Assembly (NCBI GenBank): GCA_000231825.2
Contig: JH720298.1
Span: 2,082,380 to 2,101,601 of the forward strand
Length of the DNA stretch: 19,222 nt
Direction of reading: 5' to 3'
Origin: Tetrahymena elliotti 4EA
Taxonomy: Eukaryota > Ciliophora > Oligohymenophorea > Hymenostomatida > Tetrahymenidae
A program made the position numbers and the translations under genes. The notes below the pieces were generated by a model. It worked only from the letters and a program-made list of their open reading frames with translations, had not been told where the DNA came from and did not search any database. Positions 8,237 through 17,800 of this stretch are shown here, piece by piece (within the stretch, counting starts at the first letter, position 1; each line of letters starts with the position of its first letter).

Positions 8237-11156
8237 ATGTATTAATTTACTTAAGAAGACCAAAAGCCCTACATTCATATTTTATGTGAGTGTGGTAGAA
8301 AATTTAAGAGGGAAGAACTTTATTGCTGTGTCTCGTAATTCGTTATTGTTATTTCACTTTCAATTCTAGATTATTATTGCTACTTTCTAGGCTTTTAAAT
8401 ATATTTTGTATTACATTATTTTTTAGATGCTCAAAGATTCAATGCAGATTCTGCACATAAGTACAAATTCATTCATATTTTTGCAGAAATTGTCTCCATA
8501 CAACCAACTTAAGCGAAGTCACTATTAGATATCATTGTTAAAATTGTTTTGAGTGCCCTCTTTGTCGCCACTCTTTAACAGAAATGAAAGAATAAAATAC
8601 TGAGTAGAAGTTTATTTTGAGATTAAATTGTAATTTAAATTTTCTATCTAATAAATCAGAAAGGTTTATCTTTATTGCTAGTTTTGTTCATGGAATTCAA
8701 TCTCAATAAACTTTATAGAAGATAAATCAAAAGATTTAGCTAGTAAAATTATTTTTAAATTGCCACATTTCTCTTTATTATGAAATAATTTATTCTAATT
8801 AATCATCAAGATAAATGCATTGTCAAAATGAAAGAGAAAGCTGATCCTTAATAAAAACACGTAAGATTGAATAATCAAAATGTGCTATTTATTTATATTC
8901 TTATTGATATATAACTAGTTTTAAAAAATCCTCTCTAAATATAAAGAATTGTAAATGTAAATTGAAAAAGGTAATTTAAAAAATGCTCTATTGATTAATT
9001 GATGTTAATTTTGGCTGTATTTTATAAAAATAGAAAGAAAGATTAAAATGAACCCAAAAATAGGAAAGAAAATGAATTTTTCAAACTACTTTGGTAGTCC
9101 TTAAATGTAATTTATTAACTCATAAAAGAGATTATTTGTTAAAATATGAATGGATACTTGATATATTCTTATAATAAATTAAAATTAGAGATCAACTCAG
9201 TAAAAATTGGTCTTTTGATAAATTCAATGAGTAACAAAAAGCAAAGGGAGATGAAGTTAACAACTAAATGTATAATATTGATTTGAAGGGATTAATGACT
9301 TACAAATTAATCAAAGAAGAAGAATAGGAAGGTGCTCAAAACCCTGAGAATCTTGCCTAAAACCTTGAAAATTTTTATTCTGAAGATTTTGACTCATTAC
9401 AAGAAGAGCTAAATAATTTTGTTAATCTTAAAAACTATGAACTTTGTAACTATTTAAAATAAATAAATAAATATTAAAAATAATCATATCTATTTCTTCA
9501 AAAGTAACCACCAGTGAAGATAGTTTGAAGTATCCTCTTCTTCAACCAAAGCACAAAGCTGGAATGGTTCCTATTCCAGTATAGCTATAATCTCGCAAAA
9601 TTAGAACTTGCTGTGACTGCAAAAAAATTATCATAAAACCTGATTCTAGTCACTCTTAAATCACTGAATTTAAGCTTGCCTTCTTTTTATAGTAAATTAT
9701 TTTAAAATATAACTAAAATTAAACCAAATTGATTTACTTCGACTCATAAAGTCCTTGAATTTTAATTTTTTATTTTCCTTGACTAAATTAGTAAAAATAA
9801 TTTGTTGAGTACAATAAATATCAATAAATGTCCTAAAAATAGTTTATTTTGCTCAAAAGAAAAAGTTAAACAAAAATTGATTTCTATTAATAAAACCCAA
9901 ATTTGAATAAAATCTCCATAAATATTATTTTTTCTACTTATTTTTTAATTTAATTTTCCATTTATTTAACTCTTTGAAAAAGCATCAAGCCAGTTCATTT
10001 ATTAAAGGTTTTAGGAAACTGTTTCAATTAAAGTTTACTGACTAAAATGAATGAAATTTGTAAGAAAATTTCTCTAATACAAAAATTGCTTTTTGATTTT
10101 CAGAAACATTTAATTATTCACAAATGCTTTGATTTTAGTTTTTAACTTTGATAGAAAATGATTTCTAAACTTATGATTAAATAAAAATAGGCAGTAATTA
10201 TTAATTATGCTTTTTTACTAATTTGATATTTAAAAAAAACGCATGAAAAGAAATAATTGATTTTAACAATTAAAAATTAGCACAAATCTGATTTTTAGAA
10301 AAATATTATTTCTTTGAGGGAAATGGTAGTATTTTTAATAATTTGAATAAATTTTTCATCAAAATATCAATTTTAATTTATCCAAAATAATTCTTCAAAA
10401 AGGTTTTCTTAATTCAGTAAAAATAAATCATTTTATTTATGCTTTTTTAGATTTAAAAATTTTCATTAGAAAGTTTTGAAATAAATTCCAAGAATATATG
10501 AATAGGTGATTGAATACAAAATAATTTATTTACTAAATCCCAAGTTTTAAAAGAAAGGAATCAACAATATTTCAAGGATTTAATTATTTTTAGAATGAAT
10601 GTTGGTTGGTTGATTTAATTAATGAATTTTTATTTTCTTTTTATTATGAATAGTGAATACTGTCCTTTGATTCACATTCGTAAAATCCATTATAACAAAG
10701 TGAGTGATGAGTTTTCCATAGTTTTGGTTCTGGAAAACGAGAGCGAGTAATATACTATGAATGTCCAGTTAGATAATTTAGAAGAAGATTATGAGCTAGC
10801 TTAAATTCATAATCACTAAAATTATGACTATTACTAGCTAATTATTTTAAGAAAGGAAAGAGTAGAAATGAAGGTAGTTGACTTTTTAGATATTAATAAA
10901 TCCTAATCAACTAGCTCTGCTTCTACTTAACAATTGTTTGAATTCATTCTTAAGCTTAAACAAGATAAGCCTTTAGGAATAGATGTTAAGGTAAAATTTA
11001 CTTTTAATGAAGCTGCTTTAAATCATTTTTATTATAAATGGATTTATATAGTTTGGATTCCAGATGAATTTAGATGTAGAATATGAAAGCGATAAAAGCT
11101 ACAGTTTTGTATTTCCAGTACTAATAAATTTAGGAAAGCTTCTAGATTAAATTTGA
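8237..11156 (+). CDS. DCTN4: Dynactin subunit 4 (p62) homolog, 472 aa
   Basis: p62 is part of the pointed-end complex of dynactin, the dynein activator. Ten exons are read in the ciliate code: 8237-8334, 8427-8603, 8660-8742, 8811-8860, 8919-8970, 9034-9106, 9189-9445, 9505-9691, 10654-10990 and 11052-11156. All junctions are GT-AG and the phases join. The protein is 472 aa against about 460 in human p62. Residues 17-101 hold the family's zinc-binding Cys array: CECG, then CSKIQCRFC, CRNC, CQNCFECPLC with a following His, and YCQFCSWNS, which matches the CGFCRW element of p62. Next come a charged coiled stretch (about 121-160, KELQMQIEKE) and an acidic linker. A second Cys cluster, CCDCKK (299-304), follows the YPLLQPKHK block, as in the family. 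The C-terminal half is beta-rich (IVLVLENESEQYTMNVQL) and ends LINLGKLLDQI, then TGA. No frameshift or internal TGA was found. Confidence 0.93.
9692..10653 (+). other. Unusually long intron 8 of DCTN4 (962 nt)
   Basis: The donor GTAAATTATT at 9692 and the acceptor ATGAATAG at 10653 join a TA|T codon and restore the family sequence (FKLAFFL then YEYCPLIHI). The other eight introns of the gene are 56-92 nt. The 962 nt are AT-rich with scattered in-frame TGAs and no coding homology that I recognise. It could be an expanded intron or, if this is germline DNA, could contain an internal eliminated sequence. Confidence 0.75.
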
Positions 11157-11631
11157 GTCAAGTAAATATTTGTTGCAGACTCAAATGAAAAAATAAAGAA
11201 AAAAAATAGATAGATATATTCTTGGCTTTTTTCTATATATTTACTCAATTTCAATAAATTCATGTCTAGGGAATAAATTCTAGTTAAACAATCTATTTTA
11301 ATTTAATAAAGTTTTTTTATGTGTTGTTTGTCTCTACTAAAATATGTTGCTAGCGCATATTTGTACATATAGATTTTATCAGATTATTTAATTATTCATT
11401 CTTTTTTATATATAATAATCATATTAATATATTAATGAATTTTGATATAAAAAAGCTTTTGCGCTCAAAATAAATGAAATTTTTAACAAACAATTTGATA
11501 ATATCTAAAAAATATTAATTAGCGCAAACAAAATCTATTGATTAATTGATTTATTTATTTATTGATAAACAATAAATTGTTAGTAAATAAGTAAAATATT
11601 ATTCTAATACTTAAGTTAATAAACCCATTTA
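11157..11631 (+). promoter_or_regulatory. Intergenic region with GCGC motifs upstream of OGFr gene
   Basis: This 475-nt spacer separates the DCTN4 stop from the OGFr start. In very AT-rich DNA it contains three GCGC cores: TAGCGCAT at 11351, TTTTGCGCTC at 11457-11466 and AGCGCAAAC at 11521. The last two form an inverted pair of TTTGCGCT. They resemble, but do not exactly match, E2F/DP sites (TTTSSCGC). A regulatory role is inferred from position and rarity only. The DCTN4 3' UTR must also lie here. Confidence 0.35.
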
Positions 11632-12948
11632 ATGTCAAATAAATAGTCTCTTCTTTAACCAGACAAAAACAAAAAGATTACTGAATTCTTTAGCTAAAAA
11701 AACACTCAAAATAGCAACAAAGAAGCATTAGAAGATTAGCCAATGAAAAAATCTAAAAACACAACAAGCATAAAATCCAATAAGACTAATACTGATTCAG
11801 AAGATACTGAAATAGCTGAAGAAATTTTATAATTATCAAGTACATCCTTGGAAGACGAAAAAGGCTAATCTCTTTCCAAGGAAGTTAACTAAAAGTCTAC
11901 TTAAATCGAAAAGCAAGATGATAAAAATGAATAAGCTCATGAAGATGATAAAAAAGAATAAGCTCATGAAGATGATAAAAATAAAATACAATAAGAAGAA
12001 GTAAGAGTTGTAAATTGATATTCTTAATCATGTTAATATTCATTTTTTTATTAGGAACAAAAATAGTCAAGTGTATCAAAAACTTTAGTAGGTGCTGAAA
12101 AAAAATAACTAAGAAGTGACTTTAAAGGATTAAAAAATCTATAATTTTATTTAAATAAGTTATAATCTAATCCAAATGGTGATTTCATTCAAATTATTTT
12201 AGAAAAATGGTATTTTTTGCATTTTTTATTCCTCCAATATTTGTAATTATCTTAATACAATTATTAGGAAAGGCAAATTTAAACTACTTGAAACTCATCA
12301 TGGATACATATAATGGCTATTCCCTAACTTTTTTTAGTCTAGATTTAATAATGGAGCTGATCCTTTGGATAGACAAGAAGCAGATGAATTTATTAAAGAT
12401 AAAGTTATTGCAAATAGATTAAAAAAGTAATTAAAATTTAATTAGGAATCCAATATGAATTGAAATTATCTACTATTAAATAAAGAGCTTATGATCTTAT
12501 ATATGAATTTTTTGGAATGAAGATTGTTAATAATGCCACTGGAGAAGTTTAAAGAACAGCTAATTTCAAAGAGAGATACCATGAAACTTATATAACTAGT
12601 TATCATAATCATATGAGAATCAGAAGAATTCTTTGTCACTTTAATAATGTTGGATTTAGGAGATATGCTATTTCTTTGGTTAAATTTTTAGAAAAAGAAA
12701 TCTATGGTGAAAAAGGATATAAAAAATTCTAAGAAGACAAAAGACCTATTGTTATAAAATGGTAAGAGATTCCATCAACAGTACCTTTGAGGTCTCTATC
12801 TAAATTGAAAGTTTTTGAAGAATGGTCAATATATGGAGAAATTGATGAAAACGATAAGGAATAAGTGGAGATATTATAAGACAATTGCTTTGCTACTTTT
12901 GAAGATATAAAAAGAGAGTCTATTTATTTTTAAGGCTTAAAGAAATGA
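11632..12948 (+). CDS. OGFR: OGFr-domain protein, 381 aa
   Basis: Four exons are read in the ciliate code: 11632-12000, 12055-12209, 12268-12426 and 12486-12948 (TGA at 12946-12948). Introns are 54, 58 and 59 nt, all GT-AG, with joining phases. Residues about 148-300 match the conserved opioid growth factor receptor region: LKNLQFYLNKL, NGDFIQIILEKW, LLETHHGYIQWLFP, RLKKAYDLIYEFFGM, YHNHMRIRRILCHF and a GFRRYAISLVKFL block. OGFr in vertebrates is a nuclear-envelope-associated growth regulator; its role in protists is unknown. The first 123 residues are a charged, disordered tail with KKITEFF at 14-20, which resembles a PCNA-interacting PIP box (Q-x-x-I-x-x-F-F) with Asn in place of Gln. Two and a half copies of a 9-residue acidic repeat (EQAHEDDKK) follow. 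The C-terminal 80 residues are family-divergent. The gene is intact and shares strand with DCTN4. Confidence 0.92.
11917..11985 (+). repeat. 27-nt tandem repeat inside OGFr exon 1
   Basis: Units start at 11917, 11944 and 11971 (the last partial), each encoding DDK(N/K)EQAHE in the ciliate code. The copies are nearly identical at the DNA level, so the duplication is recent. It extends the disordered acidic region and keeps the frame. Confidence 0.85.
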
Positions 12949-13510
12949 TGAAACTAAACTGGCCAACCAATCAATACAAACAAAATATATTTCTAAATTA
13001 ATTTTATATTTAAATTATTTGTAAGTACTCGCTCACTCATTTAAATTATCTATTCGTATAAATAATTATTTTTATTTTCTAATTTCAGTTATCTTTTTCT
13101 TCACTACATAACTGTAGATACCTTCAAAACCTTGTAATCTTTAAAATATTTTTTTAATCTAATCCAAAATTTTATAATAATAAAAAAATTTTTCGGTTAC
13201 TTTGAAATCATTTTTATTTTTTAAATATCAAAAAGCGATAGTATAGAATATTGAAATGTAGATAGTTGATTAAATTTAAATAAAATAAATATTAGAATTG
13301 ACTATCATTTGCTTGATTTTTAATGAAAGCTCTTAATTATTTTGTTTTTTTACACAGTTTACTACAAGGCTATGTGGTTATTCATAGCGATTTTTAGTAC
13401 AATAAAATTTTAAATGATAACTTAATTGTCTACCATTGAATAATTTTGATTTATTTTCGTCTTTAATTAAATGAATAAAAAACTAAAAATTTAAAGATTG
13501 AAAGGATTAT
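12949..13510. other. AT-rich spacer after the OGFr gene
   Basis: No convincing gene was found on either strand. It should hold the 3' UTR of the OGFr gene. Weak Cys- or Leu-containing frames are no better than chance in such AT-rich DNA. Confidence 0.45.
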
Positions 13511-14330
13511 ATGATTGATGAAAGTATGTATTACGGATAATATCAATATTACTATTAAAAATAATATGGTTAATAATAATAGATAAGATTAACAAGTATC
13601 GTAGTAATTAATTAATTGATAATGAATTTATTATGGATCAAATGAAAGGAATTAGAGGTAGGGTTATCCTTAGTTTTATAGTTAAAGTATATTTGATTTA
13701 TTAAATTAATTGAAATAAATAAATTAATAACAAAAAGAAATAAAACAAAAATTTAGATGTAAGTAGTAAACAAGAATATAAATTCAAAAACGAAGAATAA
13801 ATTTTTAACTTTTTAGAGTATAATAACTTTGCTTATTCTCAAAGTTTGTTTTTGTGGTATATTTTTACTTCTTTATTATTAAAAATACTCAAGATATTAT
13901 AATAATATTTGAATAGTTGTTGATTTTCCAGCATTTAGTTTGAATGTACTTATTCTCAAGATGATACTTAATTCTTTAAGTCTTATCTGGGAGCATTTTC
14001 ATGTAAGAATAATGGAATTAAGGATAAAAATAACTCTTTGTTTAACTTAGATAAGAATGTACCTATGTACCTTACTATTAGAGCTCTGTTTCATTTGACT
14101 TGATTTATATGCAATCTTTTAAAAACTAATAAATAGAAGTTAAAATAGATGACACAATATAAGACCCAATATTATTTAATTAAAATAACAAATTAATTGC
14201 TAATTGTAATAAGAGTATCAATAGAATTATTTAGCAATCACAATCTAATAATTTTCAAATAAATGAAAGATTTCTATAAAATCAAAAAAAATCATTTTCA
14301 ATAGATGAAAATCAAATAAATTTTATTCTG
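13511..14330 (+). pseudogene. Unrecognised coding-like segments, possibly a decayed gene
   Basis: I do not recognise this gene. Three segments look coding in the ciliate code. (a) From ATG at 13511: MIDESMYYGQYQYYYQKQYG, then Gln-rich, to about 13582. (b) About 13735-13856 joined by a GT-AG intron (13857-13931, phase 2) to 13932-14103: EEQIFNFLEYNNFAYSQSLF, then IQFECTYSQDDTQFFKSYLG, NLDKNVPMYL, ending in TGA at 14101-14103. (c) In another frame, about 14085-14330, with VKIDDTIQDPILF and SFSIDENQINFIL, followed by a good donor at 14331 and acceptor at 14383. Segments b and c could be joined by a one-base change or by a 23-nt intron at about 14053-14075, shorter than any intron confirmed here. 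I found no clean join from a to b. Either the gene has unusual introns or it is broken. Confidence 0.35.
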
Positions 14331-14688
14331 GTAAATTATCATTTTAATTTTTACTAAATAATATTTTAAATTTATTTTAAAAGGTCAAAATGTTTTGGGG
14401 AATATTTATAAAAAGCCAATTTTATACAGGAAATGAAAAAAGATTCTTTTTTTAACAAGAAATAATTAAACTAGTAATTTTAAAATAAATTAAAAAAATT
14501 AATTTAAACAGATAAAGTAATTATGATTAAGATAGATAAATATGTTTTAATATTCAGATAATTATTTTATTTGTTTTTCACTTCAATATTAAGCTGTAAT
14601 TAGTTTAAATTTTATCATAAAATATTTTTAATAAATTATATTATGTATAATAATCATTAAATTATTTAAAAGCAAGTAGAGTCTGCCA
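14331..14688. other. AT-rich spacer beside the right LRR gene
   Basis: After the possible intron at 14331-14383 a plus-strand frame stays open to about 14827. It is low-complexity and runs antisense into the LRR terminal exon, so I do not call it a gene. The region should contain the 3' UTR of the minus-strand LRR gene. Confidence 0.4.
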
Positions 14689-14800
14689 TCAAAAAAAGTA
14701 TTCCTTTGAATAAAATTTAAACAAAAACTCAACTAATCTTTCTGCTTTAATAAGTTTTGGTCTTAATACTTATGAGCCTATTTAGTCAGTATCATTATCA
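14689..14800 (-). other. Terminal exon of the right LRR gene
   Basis: After a CTTTAAAAG acceptor, 37 codons run to TGA. The start (DNDTDQIGSQVL) is a diverged LRR. It is followed by KAERLVEFLFKFYSKEYFF, which leaves the repeat pattern and ends the protein. It corresponds to the terminal exon at 4268-4355 of the left gene but is eight codons longer. Confidence 0.65.
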
Positions 14801-17800
14801 CTTTTAAAGAATTATAAAAATAAACATTGAATAAGCAAATATTTAAAAGAAATACAAAAACATCAAAATTTGAATTCAATGAAAAAATAAAATAAGAATT
14901 AATGAATGAGCAACCAACCAAAATTAGTCAGTCAGTTACTCATAAATTAAAGATTTATTTATTAAATTATTCATTCAAGAATTCATCTTTAATATTGAGA
15001 GTGTTTTTTACCGTAGGTCAAGAGTCAAATTTTAGAGATAAGGGCATGATGCTAATTTAGATACGAATCCTTAAGCTCCCTTTTCTCCAATTTTATTCCA
15101 ACTTTTATAAAATTGTAAAAATAAATATTAAAAAGATGAAAAAACATCAAAATTTGAATTAAATCTAAAAGAAAAAATAAAATTTAATGAATGGATGAGT
15201 AACAAATAAACTCCAAGAAAGCCAACCAAAATTATTTAGAACCTTTATTTTATCAGTCATCATTCAAAATTGCGTAATAAATATAAAAACACTATTTTTA
15301 CCGTATGTCAAAAATCAAAGTTTTGAGATTAGGGCATTATGATAAGCCAGATCCTAATCCATATGCACCCATTTCACCGATATTACTCTAGCTTTTCAAG
15401 AATTTCAAAAATAAATATTAGATAAAGAAATATTTAAAAGTATGAGTAAAATATCAAATTTTTAATTAAATCTGAAAAGAAAGAATAAGAATTAATGAAT
15501 GAATGAGCAAATATCAAGTTAGCCAACCAAAATTAGTCAGCCAATTTCTTGTAATTAAGGTCTTCGTGTATTCCATAAGTTATTCATTCAAAATGGTTAT
15601 TTTTACCTGAGGTTAAGATTCAAAGTTTAGAGATTAGAGCATTATGCTAAGCCAGATCCTAATCCTTAAGCACCCATTTCACCAATATTATTCTAACTGT
15701 TAAAAAATAAAAAAAAATAAATATTGATTAGAGTGATATTAAAAGAATCAGAAAAACTATTTGAAAAATAAGACTGAACAAACATCAAGTAAGCCAACCA
15801 AATTTAGTTAGTCAGTTACTCTTAAATAAAGTCTTTATTATTATACCAAAATGCATAATTAATATTGAAACACTATTTTTACGAAAGATTAAGAGTGAAA
15901 GTTTAGAGATTAGAGCATTATGCTAATCCAGATCCTAATCCTATTGAGCCCATTTCACCAATATTATTTTTACTTTTAAAAAATTAAAAAAATAAATATT
16001 GATTAGAGTGATATTAAAAGAATCAGAAAAACTATTTGAAAAATAAGACTGAACAAACATCAAGTAAGCCAACCAAATTTAGTTAGTCAGTTACTCTTAA
16101 ATAAAGTCTTTATTATTTTATCATCATGACAAAAATACATAATTAATATTGAAGCGCTATTTTTACAATAGATATAGAGTCAAAGTTTAGAGATTAGAAC
16201 ATTAGGCTAAACCAGATACTAATCCTTAAGCTCCCTTATCACCAATATTATTGTAACTTTTAAAAAATAATAAAAATGATATTTTAAAAAAAATAGGAAA
16301 ACATAAATATTAGAATTAAATAAGAAAAGAACTAATAAGTAATAATGAAAGAAGGAACAACTGAGCTTAACAAACATTAAATAAACCAACAAAAATTGGT
16401 TATTCATTGTTCATCATTCATTCAAAAATGCGTAATTAATATAGAAACTCTATTTTTACAAAAGGTTTATAGTCAAAGTTTAGAGATTAAAGCATTATGC
16501 TAAACCAGATCCTAATCCTTATGCCCCGATTTCACCAATATTATTGTTACTTATAAAAAATAAAAAAATATTTATTTGATCAAGAAATATTTAAAAGAAT
16601 CAAAAAAAGATCAAAATTAGAATTAAGTCTGAAAAGAACAAATAATAATTAATAAATAAGTAACCATGCTGAACAAAAACCAACCAAAATTAGTCAGTCA
16701 GTTACTCATAAATTAAAGTCTTAATTTCTTCCTTCTTTTATTAACAAATACATAATTAATATAGAAACAATATTTTTACTTTATCTCAAGAGTCAAAGTT
16801 TGGAGATTAGAGCATTATGCTAAACCAGATCCTAATCCTTATGCCCCCATCTCACCAATATTATTCTAACTTTTAAAGAATTAAAAAATATAAATTGAAT
16901 AAAGAAATATTTTAAATTTAAAGAATGAGAAAACGCAAAAATTTGAATAATATTTTTAAAAAAACAAATAAGATAAATAAATGAGCAAATGAGCTAAAAA
17001 AATATCAAGCAAGCTAACCAAAATTTGTCAGTCGCTAATAATTTAAAGTCTTTACTTATTCCATCATCCATTCAAAAATACATAATTAAGATTGAAATAC
17101 AATTTTTACAAGAGGTTTAGAATCAAAGTTTAGAGGTTAGAACATTATGCCAATCTACTTGCTAATCCTTATGAGCCCATTTCACCAATATTATTCTCGC
17201 TTTTAAAAAATTATTCAAATGCATATATTTGATAAAGAAATATTTCAAAAATATAAAAATTGGAATTAAATCTTATAAGATTAAATGAGGATTAAAAAAT
17301 GAGCAAAGTGTTTAACAGAAATGAAGTCAGTCAACCAAAATTAATCAACCAACTAATCAGTCACTCATAAATTAAAGTCTTTACTTATTTAATCATTCAA
17401 TCAAAAATGTCTATTTAATTTTGAAACACTATTTTTACTAGAGACTCAGAGTCAAATTTTAGAGATTAGAGCACTTTACTAAGGCAGATCCTAATCCTTA
17501 AGCACCCATTTCACCAATATTATTGTATCTATTAAATAATTATAAAAATAAATGTTGAATAAAAGAAATATTTAAAACAAAGAGAAAAACATAAAAATTT
17601 TAATTAAATCAAAAAAGAGCAATTAAAAATTTATGAATAAGCATCCAAACTGAGCAAATATCAAGTAGCAAACCAAAATTAATCAGTCAATTATTAATAA
17701 ATAAAAGTTTTTTTTTATTTATACTATCATTCATTCAAAGTTTCAAAATTAAGATTGAAACACTATTTTTACTGTAGATCAAGAGCCAAAGTTTAGAGAT

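Noticed and set aside
8604..8690. Apparent frameshift or lost Cys in DCTN4 near the FCSW motif
   Set aside because: An intron at 8604-8659 (GTAGAAG to AATCAG) restores the frame and gives EKVYLYCQFCSW, so the gene is intact.
11897..12079. Standard-code minus-strand ORF of 60 codons
   Set aside because: It is antisense to the acidic 27-nt repeats and intron 1 of the OGFr gene. Its Leu/His repeats mirror the GATGAT/CATGAA repeats.
12207..12422. Standard-code plus-strand ORF of 71 codons
   Set aside because: It covers intron 2 and exon 3 of the OGFr gene in the wrong frame; the ciliate-code frame gives the conserved YIQWLFP block instead.
14384..14827. Long plus-strand frame without TGA
   Set aside because: It is low-complexity Asn/Lys/Ile/Leu-rich and overlaps the LRR terminal exon antisense. 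Frames without TGA arise easily in AT-rich DNA when TAA and TAG are sense.
16219..16407. Standard-code minus-strand ORF of 62 codons
   Set aside because: It spans an LRR exon end and intron sequence in a frame that no other unit keeps open; it is a shadow in repeated AT-rich DNA.
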